DNA from: Paenibacillus campinasensis
Lineage (GTDB): Bacteria > Bacillota > Bacilli > Paenibacillales > Paenibacillaceae
Assembly (NCBI RefSeq): GCF_002272015.1
Contig: NZ_NPBY01000055.1
Coordinates: 1 to 45,485 of the forward strand
DNA: 45,485 nt
Reading direction: 5' to 3'
Positions 15,784-25,026 of this stretch are shown here, in pieces. Position numbers and translations under genes: made by a program. How positions within the stretch are numbered: the first letter of the stretch is position 1; every line of letters begins with the position of its first letter. Under the pieces are notes generated by a model, which was not told where the DNA came from, did not search any database, and worked only from the letters and a program-made list of their open reading frames with translations.

Positions 15784-16702
15784 ACTAGCCAATCTGACGA
15801 AAAAATACGGGACCAAAACAGCGGTCGATCACTTGAATCTGGTGCTTACACCTGGCACAGTTACAGGCTTTCTGGGTCCCAACGGATCCGGTAAATCGAC
15901 CACAATGAAAATGATCATCTCGCTCGTCCGCCCTACGCTCGGAGACGTTGTCGTCGATGGAAAATCATATTCAGATTTACCTGAACCGACGAAAAGAGTC
16001 GGTACGTTAATCGATCCGTCTGCATTGGATAACAACCTTACAGCCAAGCAACATTTATCCATCATTGCTACCGCAGCTAACCTGAATCCACGACGGGTGG
16101 ATGAAATGCTTCAGATCACAGGTTTGGAAAATGTCCAGAATAAAAAAGTTAAATCGTACTCCCTGGGGATGAAACAGCGGTTAGGCGTGGCGACCGCCCT
16201 GCTCGGCAACCCTGACACCATCATACTGGATGAACCGTTTAACGGCATGGACGTAGACGGTATCAAATGGTTGCGGGGGCTGTTCAAGCAGCTTGCGGAG
16301 AGCGGGAAATGCGTTGTGGTGTCCAGCCACTTGATGAGCGAAATTCAAGCCGTAGCCGACCGCGTGGTTATTATCGGACAAGGCAAGCTGCTGGCGGATA
16401 TGACAATGGATGAAATGAACCGAAGGAGTTTAAGCTCCTATATTTATGTCGAGGCTGACGACCTGGACAAGATAACAAGCGTCTTGCTGGATAAACAAGC
16501 GAGTGTCCAACCGAGCAAAACAGGTCTTGAGGTCAGAAATTTGGACGCCAAAGAAATTGGCCGACTCGCGCTCGATAACCAAATCATTCTACATGAATTA
16601 ACAAAGGTTAATCCGTCCCTTGAAGATGTATTTACGGAGATAACCGATGGAAAAGCAGACTATGTTGCCAAGGGAGTGACCATGCATGAAGCACTTGATT
16701 AA
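15770..16702 (+). CDS. ABC transporter ATP-binding protein (drug export type)
   Basis: The ATPase subunit, 310 residues. It has Walker A GPNGSGKST (36-44), a signature SLGMKQR (131-137) in the CcmA/BcrA style, Walker B IILDEP (151-156) and a switch His in VVSSHLMSE. The C-terminal extension of about 90 residues is typical of bacitracin-type and other two-component exporters. The ATG at 15770 lies only 2 bases from GGG; a TTG at 15776, in frame and 8 bases away, is an alternative start. It overlaps the MerR gene by 14 bases and the permease by 17, so the three are translationally coupled. Substrate: probably an antimicrobial compound. Confidence 0.92.
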   Translation: MQLIKLANLTKKYGTKTAVDHLNLVLTPGTVTGFLGPNGSGKSTTMKMIISLVRPTLGDVVVDGKSYSDLPEPTKRVGTLIDPSALDNNLTAKQHLSIIATAANLNPRRVDEMLQITGLENVQNKKVKSYSLGMKQRLGVATALLGNPDTIILDEPFNGMDVDGIKWLRGLFKQLAESGKCVVVSSHLMSEIQAVADRVVIIGQGKLLADMTMDEMNRRSLSSYIYVEADDLDKITSVLLDKQASVQPSKTGLEVRNLDAKEIGRLALDNQIILHELTKVNPSLEDVFTEITDGKADYVAKGVTMHEALD

Positions 16703-17441
16703 AGCTGATTTCAAAAAAATGATGTTCCTGCCGAGCTATCGGTATATGATCTTTGCAACCATCCTGCTCAGTATTCTGTTCGGGGTGATCTTCCTGTTCA
16801 CCATCGAGATTACACAAGGGAAGGTGCTGTCGGAACTATCTGGCATGGAGATGATCGATATTACTTTACTTGGGATGGATGTAGCCGCGATTATGCTTAT
16901 CATCTTTGCCGCTATTTTTGTTAAGAAGGATCTGGCATCAGGGGCTGTTCATACGAACCTGGCCATGACACCCATACGCAGAAAATACTATCTCACGAAG
17001 CTTTCGTTCATAGCCATACTGTCCATGCTGATCAGCACGGCCCTGATCTTGATAATCTTCGCAGTCAATCAGTTCATCATATCGATGAACCAGATGGAGG
17101 CCTTGTCTCTAGACTCCGCAATTTTGGCCAAAGCCATCGGATCCATGCTTATGGTGCTATTCTACAGTTCGCTGAGTGCGGCGGGTGCTTTTTATTTCCA
17201 GTCCACACCCGGAGGAATATCCTTTGCCTTAAGCGTCATGTTCCTCCCCGCCCTCGTTAAGATGTTCCCGGAAGACGTGTCGGAGCTGCTATTGTCCGTA
17301 TTTCCAGAAAAATCGCTGCATACATTGTTCGATATGAACGCAGTTAACGGATCCTGGGCCGGCGCGCTAACGGTTCTTCTAATCTGGATCATGGTGGCAT
17401 GCGCAATCGGCTTTTGGCGATTCAGGAAAATGGATTATTGA
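16686..17441 (+). CDS. ABC transporter permease (ABC-2 type)
   Basis: A 251-residue membrane subunit with about six helices: near residues 18-38, 57-78, 100-122, 142-165, 170-190 and 225-243. It starts MKHLIKADFKKMMFLPSYRY, a typical cytoplasmic amphipathic lead. A KDLASGAVHTNLAMTPIRR loop after helix 2 is the coupling-helix region seen in BcrB-like exporters. The ATG lies inside the end of the ATPase gene in another frame. It is the partner of that ATPase in an MerR-controlled exporter. No terminator is obvious before the convergent methyltransferase gene. Confidence 0.88.
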   Translation: MKHLIKADFKKMMFLPSYRYMIFATILLSILFGVIFLFTIEITQGKVLSELSGMEMIDITLLGMDVAAIMLIIFAAIFVKKDLASGAVHTNLAMTPIRRKYYLTKLSFIAILSMLISTALILIIFAVNQFIISMNQMEALSLDSAILAKAIGSMLMVLFYSSLSAAGAFYFQSTPGGISFALSVMFLPALVKMFPEDVSELLLSVFPEKSLHTLFDMNAVNGSWAGALTVLLIWIMVACAIGFWRFRKMDY

Positions 17442-17481
17442 ACACGCGAGAATCGGAGAATGTAATTTGCTATGCCTTACT

Positions 17482-18222
17482 TCAGCGCAGCGTTTTGATG
17501 GCTGATATGATGAGGAACATAGGGCGTCGCAATTCGTCCTGCATACCAGGAATTTGCGCCAGCATGTCCTCCGAAGGCGTCGGCTCCTTTACTGCTGTAA
17601 TCGTAAAACCCGCCTCCATGACATCGTTCATATAGGTTGATATCGTGCGGTGGTACTTGATTACGTTATCCGTTAAAAATGATGTGCTGCGCACGCCTTC
17701 TGCCTGGTAATCATCGAGCGGCCAATGCAGACGGTTTCCTTCGTCATCATAATGCCAATCCTGCTCGTTGCGCGATGTGAAAATTGGATGTTCCACAGAG
17801 AAGACGAAGCTCCCTTCTGGCTTCAGCAGATCATATACCTTGTTGCAGATTGCAGCAAACGATTCAATATAATGGAATGCCAGCGAGCTGATGACCACAT
17901 CAAATTGGGCAGGGGAAAACTGGATATCTTCAATCGGCATAAGCTGGTAAGAGATGTGAGGATCATCTGTCATTTCACGGGCTTTGCGCAGCATGTTATC
18001 TGATATGTCTACACCGATAACGGAGCTAGCCTGTTGCTGACGTGCATAGCGGCAGTGCCAGCCAAAGCCGCAACCCAAATCCAGTACCTGCTTGTTGCTC
18101 AAATCAGGCAGCAGTTCTCGCAGCACATGCCATTCTCCGGCCGCTTCGAGCCCTTGAATAGACCTTGGCATTTGTTCATATTGTGAAAAAAATGCAGCAT
18201 CGTCGTATTTATTTTGTTTCAC
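17482..18222 (-). CDS. class I SAM-dependent methyltransferase
   Basis: A 246-residue Rossmann methyltransferase. Motif I VLDLGCGFG is at 46-54, the acidic end of strand 2 is GVDISD (Asp 72), and ISYQLMPIEDIQF is motif II/III. FDVVISSLAFHYIESF is the motif 4 region and LLKPEGSFVFSVEHP is post-motif. The C-terminal part with HRTISTYMNDVMEAGF is the usual small-molecule methyltransferase cap. The start is GTG with GGAGGGG upstream. The substrate cannot be told. It is convergent with the ABC permease gene and stands alone. Confidence 0.88.
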   Translation of the reverse strand: MKQNKYDDAAFFSQYEQMPRSIQGLEAAGEWHVLRELLPDLSNKQVLDLGCGFGWHCRYARQQQASSVIGVDISDNMLRKAREMTDDPHISYQLMPIEDIQFSPAQFDVVISSLAFHYIESFAAICNKVYDLLKPEGSFVFSVEHPIFTSRNEQDWHYDDEGNRLHWPLDDYQAEGVRSTSFLTDNVIKYHRTISTYMNDVMEAGFTITAVKEPTPSEDMLAQIPGMQDELRRPMFLIISAIKTLR

Positions 18223-18379
18223 GATTAAGCCCCTCCGATTTGTTGGATCGATTGCCCATTAAATAGCTGTTTAGAAATGTTCAAAGATGCTATTCATTTA
18301 GAGCGGCTCCTTTTGAAACTGGTTTTTCTCTTAAGCTGATAACCGCTGGGATTTTTGATAACATTCCTATTCACAGCTC

Positions 18380-18667
18380 TTATTTTCCTTCATATTCTTT
18401 GCTTAAGATGCCGTCAATGTATACTTTATATTTGGTCTTTCTGAATCCTGCCAGTATAAGCTTCCTGATTTTTTCGATCTTAACTTGGTGTTTTTCTTCA
18501 TTTCCAACCTCGAATTCATAAGTTTTCATCAATTTAAATGAGAGCGTTCTAAAATCACGGATTCTATCGTTTCCGTCCACTTTAATACTCAGGTTTCCTA
18601 GGAATTGATTAAATTCGAATTCCACCGTATGCTTCTCTTCGTGTCCAACTTCAAATGAAAATTTCAT
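18380..18667 (-). CDS. small protein with internal duplication (FAIM-like beta pattern)
   Basis: A 95-residue protein made of two related halves. FEVGHEEKHTVEFE at residues 5-18 is repeated as FEVGNEEKHQVKIEK near 52-66, each followed by a stretch ending in a basic loop and the strand pattern of a beta sandwich. Proteins of this type are common and uncharacterised in Bacillus and Paenibacillus, and the fold resembles FAIM1-like domains; that link is inference. No signal peptide or membrane helix. It lies apart from its neighbours; a good ribosome binding site (AGAGGAG) precedes the ATG. Confidence 0.75.
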   Translation of the reverse strand: MKFSFEVGHEEKHTVEFEFNQFLGNLSIKVDGNDRIRDFRTLSFKLMKTYEFEVGNEEKHQVKIEKIRKLILAGFRKTKYKVYIDGILSKEYEGK

Positions 18668-18868
18668 CCGGCAGCCTCTCCTCTAGATTTTGTTCTATCC
18701 ACGAGATTTCATCATTATTTTCCCGAATCCTTTAATCCTTTTTTACTTATTTTAAGAAAAAGACCATCACGTGTCACCGTGTACACGATACGGCGGCATA
18801 GTCCTTGATTGTATGGTTCCTCAGATGCTTCAACCAGTATCATGCACATGGTCTTCATGATCCCGTCC

Positions 18869-18886
18869 GATGCCAACCTTGGCATC
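18869..18886 (-). terminator. hairpin directly after map
   Basis: GATGCCAA and TTGGCATC form a perfect 8-bp stem with a 2-base loop, three bases beyond the map stop codon. No T-run follows, so termination is uncertain; it may protect the 3' end. Confidence 0.45.
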
Positions 18887-18888
18887 CA

Positions 18889-19635
18889 TTAAATTTCGGT
18901 CAGAATGACCGGCCCCTCCGCAGTAATAGCAATCGTATGCTCGTACTGTGCGGACAGCGATCCGTCAGCCGTTCTGGCGGTCCATCCGTCGGCATCGATG
19001 GTCATCCGTGCTGTCCCGGCATTTAACATCGGCTCGATGGTCAACACCATCCCTTCTTTCAAGCGGAACCCTTTCCCAGGCTTCCCGATATGGGCATAGT
19101 TAGGCTCCTCGTGCATTTCCCTTCCGACGCCATGGCCAAGTAAATCACGCACGACGGAAAATCCATTGTGCTCGGCATGGGTTTGAACCACATGCATCAC
19201 ATCGCCGATCCGGTTTCCAGGAACCGCTTGCTCGATACCCAGATATAAGCACTCCTTGGTCACCCGCAACAGACGCTCCGCTTCTACCGGCACCTCGCCA
19301 ACTGCGTAGGACCAGGCGGAATCACCGACCCAGCCATCCGCCAGTGCGACGAGGTCAATCGTGACGATATCGCCAGACTTGAGCGGCTGAGCGCTTGGAA
19401 AACCATGCGCAATGACATCGTTGACGGATGCGCATGTTGCATATGGGTATCCGTTATAGCCCATCGTATACGGCTTAGCCTCATTGTCCTTCAAGAATTG
19501 TACGGCGAACGATTCGATATCGAGCGTCGTGACGCCCGGACGGATCATGCCTGCGATGGCTTGATGAAAAGCGGCAACAATTCGGCCAGCCCTTCTCATT
19601 TCTTCAATTTCTGCACGTGATTTCAGAATCACCAT
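18889..19635 (-). CDS. map: methionine aminopeptidase type I (second-copy, YflG-like context)
   Basis: Removes the N-terminal methionine from new proteins in the cytoplasm. This pita-bread enzyme of 248 residues has all metal ligands: Asp94, Asp105, His168, Glu201 and Glu232, plus His77 of the substrate pocket in NDVIAHGFPS. It has no zinc-finger extension, as usual for type Ia. GGAGAG lies within the 3' end of the TetR gene that precedes it by three bases, so the two form an operon. The essential map of Firmicutes normally sits in the ribosomal protein cluster with adk and infA; this gene is outside that context and is probably an extra, regulated copy like B. subtilis YflG. That placement is inference. 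Confidence 0.92.
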   Translation of the reverse strand: MVILKSRAEIEEMRRAGRIVAAFHQAIAGMIRPGVTTLDIESFAVQFLKDNEAKPYTMGYNGYPYATCASVNDVIAHGFPSAQPLKSGDIVTIDLVALADGWVGDSAWSYAVGEVPVEAERLLRVTKECLYLGIEQAVPGNRIGDVMHVVQTHAEHNGFSVVRDLLGHGVGREMHEEPNYAHIGKPGKGFRLKEGMVLTIEPMLNAGTARMTIDADGWTARTADGSLSAQYEHTIAITAEGPVILTEI

Positions 19636-19638
19636 ACC

Positions 19639-20241
19639 TTATCTCTCCTTCGGCTGTATGCCTGAAAAAATCATATCCATAACCCCTTCGGCATCCAGCT
19701 CGCCTCGCCGATCGTGATGGATGTTCAGCGCGGCGCAGCCGACCAGAGAACCGAATATCAGATTCGCTGTTTTCTCCGGTGACGAGCTCACGCTGCTTTC
19801 CCCGATCCATGCCACAAACGGCTGATAGATCCGCCCTTGAAATTCCGCTAGCAGCTTGCTGAACCGGTTGCCCGGGAAGTGGTGGAAGTTATCGGCGACC
19901 GTTTTAAGCAAAATAAATACGGAAGGGTCCTGGATGCACTGCTGCAGGAGCAGCCGTGCGAATGACTCGGCTTTCTGCAAACCGCCGCCCTCCACCGCCA
20001 ACGCCGCCCCTACAGCGGACTCCGCTCGATACAGGGCATCCCACAATAAATCTTCCAGAAGCATATATTTATTCTTGTAATAATGATACACCGTGCCATA
20101 GCCGAGGGCTGCCTTCGCTGCCACATCCCGGATTTCCAGCTGAATACCCTTCTCCAAATAAACTTCCGCAGCCGCTTGCATAATTTGATGCATCCGCATC
20201 TCCCGGATGGCTTCATTCTGCTCCTTGGTACGTGGTGACAT
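19639..20241 (-). CDS. TetR/AcrR family regulator
   Basis: A 200-residue repressor with the TetR HTH at about residues 13-60 (IMQAAAEVYLEKGIQLEIRD, then ALGYGTVYHYYKNKYMLLED). The C-terminal ligand domain is helical, with LLLQQCIQDPSVFILLKTV. GGAGGAG precedes the ATG. Its stop codon is three bases from the map start, so it is co-transcribed with the aminopeptidase. A palindrome over its own -10 box suggests autorepression, which would make map inducible. The ligand is unknown. Confidence 0.88.
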   Translation of the reverse strand: MSPRTKEQNEAIREMRMHQIMQAAAEVYLEKGIQLEIRDVAAKAALGYGTVYHYYKNKYMLLEDLLWDALYRAESAVGAALAVEGGGLQKAESFARLLLQQCIQDPSVFILLKTVADNFHHFPGNRFSKLLAEFQGRIYQPFVAWIGESSVSSSPEKTANLIFGSLVGCAALNIHHDRRGELDAEGVMDMIFSGIQPKER

Positions 20242-20273
20242 GGCTCCTCCTTTTTTAGACCTGCTGTTATGTC

Positions 20274-20311
20274 GATATAAAAACTATATCCCATTTACAA
20301 ATTAGGTTCAA
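20274..20311 (-). promoter_or_regulatory. promoter and operator of the tetR-map operon
   Basis: Leftward -35 TTGAAC (20306-20311) and -10 TATAGT (20283-20288) with a 17-bp spacer. The dyad GATATA-AAAAC-TATATC (20274-20290) overlaps the -10, a usual place for TetR autorepression. Confidence 0.75.
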
Positions 20312-20331
20312 GCACTTCATTTCATTTCAGG

Positions 20332-20367
20332 AAAATAAACAAAAGCCGCAGGATAGTCCCACGGCTT
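20332..20367 (-). terminator. terminator after the chemotaxis receptor gene
   Basis: On the minus strand AAGCCG...GGGA pairs with TCCT...CGGCTT and is followed by TTGTTTATTTT. It begins about 10 bases after the stop codon. Confidence 0.8.
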
Positions 20368-20376
20368 CTGCTTTCC

Positions 20377-22056
20377 CTATATTCTAAACTTCTTCACAGC
20401 ATCCTGCAGCTCGGTCGCCAGATGGCTTAATCCCTCGGAAGAAGAGGTGACCTCTTCCATTGCTGCCAATTGTTCTTCCGCAATGGCGGCCACGCTCTGC
20501 GTGCTGCTGGCCGATGCCTCTGCTATCTTGGACGTTTCGGTAATGGAGGCTGATATTTCCTGCGAGCTGCTGGACATTTGCTCTGACAATGCGGATACCT
20601 CTTGCACTTGAGCCGCTACGATGTCCACTTCCTTCACAATCACTCCGAAGCCCTCTCCCGCTTGCTGCACCATTCGGGTCGTATCCTTGACGCCATGGAC
20701 CACCTGATTGGTGGACTGAACGGCGCGGGCCGTATCCTCTTGCACCTCTTTGATAAGATCGGAGATTTGGTTGGCCGCTGCATTCGCTTGCTCTGCCAGC
20801 TTGCGCACCTGTCCGGCTACCACGGCGAAGCCTAAGCCATGTTCTCCGGCTCTTGCCGCTTCAATTGAAGCGTTAAGCGCCAGCAGGTTGGTCTGCTCGG
20901 AAATATCGCTGATGACTTCGACAATGCTGCCGATCTCTTCCGAACGTTCTCCGAGTCGCGTGATGAGCTTGGAAGTATCCCCGGTCCGTTCATTCATTGT
21001 CACCATTTGCTCCACCGCCTGTTGAATCTGCTCGCTGCCACGTTTGGCTTGGGCGGTCGCGCTGACGACCGTTTCCGATACAACTGCTGCGCTTTCTGCA
21101 ATTTTCCCGATACCGGCGGCCATTTCCTCTAAAGCTCGCGCACTTTCCGTTGTGCCATGCCTTGTTGTTTCAGCACCGGTGGACAGCTCCTGGATCGTGG
21201 CTGCAACCTGATGGGTCGCTTGCGTCGTTTCCCTTGCGCTGGCCGTAAGCTCCTCCGATGCGGCCGTCACTTGTTCGGAGCCTTCGGCCACTTGCCGAAT
21301 CAGCACCTTTAACTGATCGGTCATATGGTTGAACGAGGCCGCAAGCTGCCCAACCTCATCCTTCGAGTGAATGTCTAGATGCGGCTTGCTCAGATCGCCG
21401 CTCGCCACCATCTTCCCGCGCTCCGTAACCAGCTGGATGGGCTTGCTGATCCGTCTGGAAAGGATATAAGCAAGGGTCAAGGCCCCGAGTATTCCGAATA
21501 TGGTTAAACCGATCGTCAAGGCTATAATGCGCTCTCCATCTGCGATTAGCGCATGTCCATCGCTCACAATCTCCGCTTCTCTGCTGCCAACGAGCTCGCT
21601 CAGCCCTTCCATGATCTCTGTGCCAATGCTTGTTCCCTCATTGCTTAGCACACGGATCGCCTCTTCGGTTCTTCCTTGCTCATGGGCAGCGAAGATCTCC
21701 TTCTCAATTAGTTCACCCCAGGCCACACTTTTCTCGATCAGCTCTTGCAAGGCTACAGATTCACTTAAAGCCGTTAAAGTCTGGTGTAGATCGGTACTCT
21801 CCTCCGTCAGTTGATGAAACGCAGCTTTGTAGGCATCGTCTCCAAATAGGAGATACCCTCTAGCCAGAGAAATTTGCTGAGAAAGATTATACTGCAAACG
21901 TTCGTCGGCAATTAACAAAGGCAGCTCATGTTCGACAAGCACATCAATTTCGTTGTTAAACGTGCGGATCTGCAATACATTAATGATGATCAATGCCGTC
22001 ATTAATACAGTAACCACACTGAATCCCGCCATGACTTTCAGTTGCAAACTCTTCAT
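20377..22056 (-). CDS. methyl-accepting chemotaxis protein
   Basis: A membrane receptor of 559 residues that relays a stimulus to CheA. It has a transmembrane helix near 8-30, a four-helix-bundle sensor ([20 protein letters not shown] onward), a second helix near 180-203 ([20 protein letters not shown]), a HAMP domain ([10 protein letters not shown]), and a long signalling coiled coil. The hairpin tip [20 protein letters not shown] is the CheA/CheW contact. GGAGGT lies 7 bases before the ATG at 22056, so the longer frame from 22083 is not used. The ligand is unknown. A sigma-D-like promoter lies upstream, in line with control by the motility regulon. Confidence 0.95.
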   Translation of the reverse strand: MKSLQLKVMAGFSVVTVLMTALIIINVLQIRTFNNEIDVLVEHELPLLIADERLQYNLSQQISLARGYLLFGDDAYKAAFHQLTEESTDLHQTLTALSESVALQELIEKSVAWGELIEKEIFAAHEQGRTEEAIRVLSNEGTSIGTEIMEGLSELVGSREAEIVSDGHALIADGERIIALTIGLTIFGILGALTLAYILSRRISKPIQLVTERGKMVASGDLSKPHLDIHSKDEVGQLAASFNHMTDQLKVLIRQVAEGSEQVTAASEELTASARETTQATHQVAATIQELSTGAETTRHGTTESARALEEMAAGIGKIAESAAVVSETVVSATAQAKRGSEQIQQAVEQMVTMNERTGDTSKLITRLGERSEEIGSIVEVISDISEQTNLLALNASIEAARAGEHGLGFAVVAGQVRKLAEQANAAANQISDLIKEVQEDTARAVQSTNQVVHGVKDTTRMVQQAGEGFGVIVKEVDIVAAQVQEVSALSEQMSSSSQEISASITETSKIAEASASSTQSVAAIAEEQLAAMEEVTSSSEGLSHLATELQDAVKKFRI

Positions 22057-22174
22057 TGCATTACCTCCAGTAGTTTTCGGCATTATAACGCGAAGCTGTG
22101 CGACAGATACCCTTCCCTAACGCTTTGCCAATAAGCTCCCTCCTTGCCTGCTGTGACGATCGTTCTACTATAGA

Positions 22175-22201
22175 TATCGGAACAATACAACCATGCATTG
22201 A
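22175..22201 (-). promoter_or_regulatory. candidate sigma-D (motility) promoter of the chemotaxis gene
   Basis: On the minus strand TCAA (22198-22201), 15 bases, then TTCCGATA (22175-22182). The B. subtilis sigma-D consensus is TAAA-N15-GCCGATAA, so both boxes match well with the right spacing. Confidence 0.5.
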
Positions 22202-22246
22202 AGCGTTTCGAACGCAGAATATAACGATTCTTCTACTTTGAACACG

Positions 22247-22272
22247 CAAAAAAAGCCGAGATAATCTCGGCT
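22247..22272 (-). terminator. terminator after the GNAT-YoaP gene
   Basis: On the minus strand AGCCGAGA-TTA-TCTCGGCT is a perfect 8-bp stem followed by seven T. It lies about 60 bases after the stop codon. Confidence 0.9.
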
Positions 22273-22335
22273 CCATTGGCTGCGATAAACTGCGTTCATC
22301 GTCTGAGTACTTCTGTATCGGCATTCAAGCATCAA

Positions 22336-23091
22336 TTAACTTGTCAGCTTCTTGTAGAACGCTCGAGCAGTCATGCGGTGATAAGCAATCAGCTCCCCGT
22401 TATAGACCACGTTAAAAACTCCATAAGGTGTCGGGGATAGTGCCATCATCTGTGCCCGGCTCTCGATATGTATAATGTGAGGCTCAATATGTGCCGCCTT
22501 CGCGGCTTCCAATAAATTGTCAGTCGCCACTTCAAGATACGGGCATTGATCCGTCCTTAATATGGTCAGTCCTTGTGAGAATCGCTGCAGACGCGCATCC
22601 CAATCGGTTGGAAAATAGGGCGCTGATGCTGATGCATCCGGAAATGTATAAGCATACAGCTCAAAGGAGTACGGGCCATGCTCAACCTGGGAAAATCCGT
22701 TTTTGACAAAAATATCTTTGCTCGGCGCCCATCCGGTATCCGGATTGGTGAGAACAGCTACGCCTTTCATACCGCGCTCCCTGGCCTCTTCGAGACAGAG
22801 CTGAATCAGCCGGGAACCGGTCCCCATGCCCGGTACACCGACCCACAGGCAATGAATGACCAGGTAGCCGTCGGCATGCACGGCTCTCCAGGAGGACTCC
22901 CCAGGAGCATATTCAATAAAGCCCAGCACCTTCTTCCCCTGCTTGATTTGCACATAAGACAGCCCGTGATCGAACTGGCTTTCCGTCCAATTCACTTTAT
23001 TTTCGTATCCGGGATGCTTCTTCATGCTTCTCATGCAATAGCAGCCGCTCTCCCGAACCTGATTTCGAATGATTTCCAATCCGGGTTCCAT
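22336..23091 (-). CDS. GNAT N-acetyltransferase with YoaP-type C-terminal domain
   Basis: A 251-residue protein. The N-terminal GNAT domain has FIEYAPGESSWRAVHADGYL and the acetyl-CoA loop VGVPGMGTGSRLI, followed by EARERGMKGVAVLT. The C-terminal part (ILRTDQCPYLEVATDNLLEA, ending YGVFNVVYNGELIAYHRMTA) matches the layout of B. subtilis YoaP, where a YoaP domain follows the GNAT fold. The acceptor is unknown. The longer frame from 23112 begins within the ribosome binding site region; GGGGAGG sits 7 bases before the ATG at 23091. A strong terminator follows. Confidence 0.85.
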   Translation of the reverse strand: MEPGLEIIRNQVRESGCYCMRSMKKHPGYENKVNWTESQFDHGLSYVQIKQGKKVLGFIEYAPGESSWRAVHADGYLVIHCLWVGVPGMGTGSRLIQLCLEEARERGMKGVAVLTNPDTGWAPSKDIFVKNGFSQVEHGPYSFELYAYTFPDASASAPYFPTDWDARLQRFSQGLTILRTDQCPYLEVATDNLLEAAKAAHIEPHIIHIESRAQMMALSPTPYGVFNVVYNGELIAYHRMTARAFYKKLTS

Positions 23092-23159
23092 CCGCTTTCC
23101 TCCCCTTCCCATCTTCTTCGTTCCCTAAATGCCATGAGCTAACGTTATCACATGCAAAC

Positions 23160-23185
23160 GAGCACCGGGTTAACGCCCGGCGCTC
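23160..23185 (-). terminator. terminator after arsC
   Basis: On the minus strand GAGCGCCGGG pairs with CCCGGTGCTC around 6 bases, with one G-T pair, and GTTTG follows. The T-run is short but the stem is very stable, and it lies 12 bases after the arsC stop. Confidence 0.7.
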
Positions 23186-23197
23186 GCAGTCAACGCC

Positions 23198-23614
23198 TCA
23201 TTGACCGGTATCGGCAAAAGTCCGGATCCGCTCCCCGATCTGATCGCGAACCCGCTGGAATACCGCCCACTTCTCCTCCTCGGTTCCTTCAGCCTTCGCC
23301 GGATCGTCAAATCCCCAGTGCTCACGCCGGACATGCGGCGGCGTCATCGGGCAGCGATCCGCGGCATCCCCGCACAGCGTAACGACCAGATCTGACGTAT
23401 TCAACAGATCCGAGTCGATGATATCTGACGTCTGTCCCGAAATATCAATGCCGACTTCGCGCATCGCTTTGACGGCATTCGGATTCAAGCCATGCGCTTC
23501 AATGCCAGCGCTGTAAACCTCCCATTCGCCGGACAGATATTGTCTCGCCCATCCTTCCGCCATTTGGCTGCGGCATGAATTGCCGGTACACAGGAAATAG
23601 ATCGTTTTTTTCAT
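23198..23614 (-). CDS. arsC: arsenate reductase, thioredoxin-coupled
   Basis: Reduces arsenate to arsenite for export. It belongs to the low-molecular-weight phosphatase fold, 138 residues. The P-loop CTGNSCRS is at 9-16, and the redox Cys81 and Cys88 in [11 protein letters not shown] complete the three-cysteine relay of the thioredoxin-dependent class, as in B. subtilis ArsC (Cys10, Cys82, Cys89). FDDPAKAEG carries the catalytic Asp. It is the last gene of arsR-arsB-arsC, 34 bases after arsB, with a terminator following. Confidence 0.95.
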   Translation of the reverse strand: MKKTIYFLCTGNSCRSQMAEGWARQYLSGEWEVYSAGIEAHGLNPNAVKAMREVGIDISGQTSDIIDSDLLNTSDLVVTLCGDAADRCPMTPPHVRREHWGFDDPAKAEGTEEEKWAVFQRVRDQIGERIRTFADTGQ

Positions 23615-23648
23615 GGCTGCTGCTCCTTTTCTTGTATGTTCTCTAAGT

Positions 23649-24944
23649 TCATAGGATGGATAACCACAGATACAACCCCAACAGCGTGAAGAACAGCGTC
23701 GGAATCGTCAATATTACCCCTGTTTTGAAGTACGTTCCCCAGCCAATCTTCACGCCCTTCCTCGATAATACGTGCAGCCACAGCAGCGTGGCCAGGGAAC
23801 CGATCGGCGTAATTTTCGGCCCGAGATCGGAACCGATCACATTTGCATAGATCAGCGCCTCTCTAATCGCCGCCGAAGTGGTAGTCGCGTCGATCGCCAG
23901 CGCATTAATCATCACCGTTGGCATATTGTTCATCACCGAGGACAAAATCGCGGCGACAAAGCCCATGCCAATGGTGGCAGCGAACAGCCCCTGATCTGCA
24001 ATGCCCTGGATGACCGTAGCCAGCAGATCGGTCAGGCCTGCATTACGGAGCCCATACACGACCACATACATCCCGATCGAGAAGAACACGATGGCCCATG
24101 GCGCGCCTTGCAGCACTTCCTTCGTGGAGACAGCCGGGCTTCTGCGTGCGATCAGCAGGAAGAATAACGCGACGCAAGAGGCAACAATGGATACCGGCAC
24201 ATGCACGAATTCACACACAAAATAGCCTACCAGCAGAACAGCGAGCACGATCCAGGACAAGCGAAACATTCTCGGGTCCGTAACGGCGCTGGCTGGCGGC
24301 TTCAGCGGCGTGTCATCGAAGGAGCGCGGAATGCTTTTGCGGAAGAACAGATACAGCACGACAATGCTGGCTGTTAAGGCAAACAGATTGGGAACGATCA
24401 TCCGGCTGGCATACGTCATAAAAGAAATCCCGAAATAATCGGCGGACACGATATTCACCAGATTGCTGACCACAAGCGGCAGTGAGGTGGTATCGGCTAT
24501 AAATCCGCTGGCTATGATGAACGGAAACACATGCTTCTCGTCAAAACGAAGCGCGCGCACCATCGCAAGCACAATCGGAGTCAATATGAGCGCTGCCCCG
24601 TCATTCGCGAACAAGGCGGCCACAATCGCGCCGAGCACCGTAATATAGACGAACATTCGCAATCCGCTGCCGCGGGCTGCACTCGCCATATGTAACGCTG
24701 CCCATTCGAAGAAACCGATTTTGTCCAGAATCAGGGAAATGATAATAATCGCCACAAAAGCAAGCGTAGCATTCCAGACAATCTGGGTCACATCCCACAC
24801 ATCTTGAAAATCAACGACGTTGAACAGCAGCGCCAGCACAGCGCCGCCACACGCCGACCAGCCAATGGACAGGTTTTTAGGCTGCCAGATGACAAACACT
24901 AACGTAATCAGAAAAATAATACTGGCCATAAGGACTGAGTACAA
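23649..24944 (-). CDS. arsB: arsenite efflux permease, ArsB family
   Basis: Expels arsenite through the cell membrane. It has 431 residues with about 11-12 helices in the ion transporter superfamily pattern. [46 protein letters not shown] and [14 protein letters not shown] are conserved ArsB segments; no sign of the ACR3 fold is seen. The best start is TTG at 24944, with GCGGGGG upstream; an ATG at 24929 has no ribosome binding site. A second ArsR-like site lies just before the start, so arsB and arsC may have their own regulated promoter as well as reading from arsR. Confidence 0.93.
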   Translation of the reverse strand: MYSVLMASIIFLITLVFVIWQPKNLSIGWSACGGAVLALLFNVVDFQDVWDVTQIVWNATLAFVAIIIISLILDKIGFFEWAALHMASAARGSGLRMFVYITVLGAIVAALFANDGAALILTPIVLAMVRALRFDEKHVFPFIIASGFIADTTSLPLVVSNLVNIVSADYFGISFMTYASRMIVPNLFALTASIVVLYLFFRKSIPRSFDDTPLKPPASAVTDPRMFRLSWIVLAVLLVGYFVCEFVHVPVSIVASCVALFFLLIARRSPAVSTKEVLQGAPWAIVFFSIGMYVVVYGLRNAGLTDLLATVIQGIADQGLFAATIGMGFVAAILSSVMNNMPTVMINALAIDATTTSAAIREALIYANVIGSDLGPKITPIGSLATLLWLHVLSRKGVKIGWGTYFKTGVILTIPTLFFTLLGLYLWLSIL

Positions 24945-24968
24945 TGAAGAACCCCCGCTTTATCTGTA

Positions 24969-24994
24969 ATCAATATATCATCATATGCTTATAT
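24969..24994 (-). promoter_or_regulatory. second ArsR-like operator, before arsB
   Basis: On the minus strand this 26-base stretch begins ATATAAGCAT and ends TTGAT. It matches the arsR operator at 25388-25413 at 19 of 26 positions, including the first ten. It lies between arsR and arsB. Confidence 0.55.
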
Positions 24995-25026
24995 GCAGCA
25001 TGTGCAGGTCAGTCCATGGGCAGGCA

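Noticed and set aside
22061..22324. 87-codon leftward frame between the chemotaxis and GNAT genes
   Set aside because: It runs across the GNAT terminator and the likely chemotaxis promoter, and its protein resembles no family.
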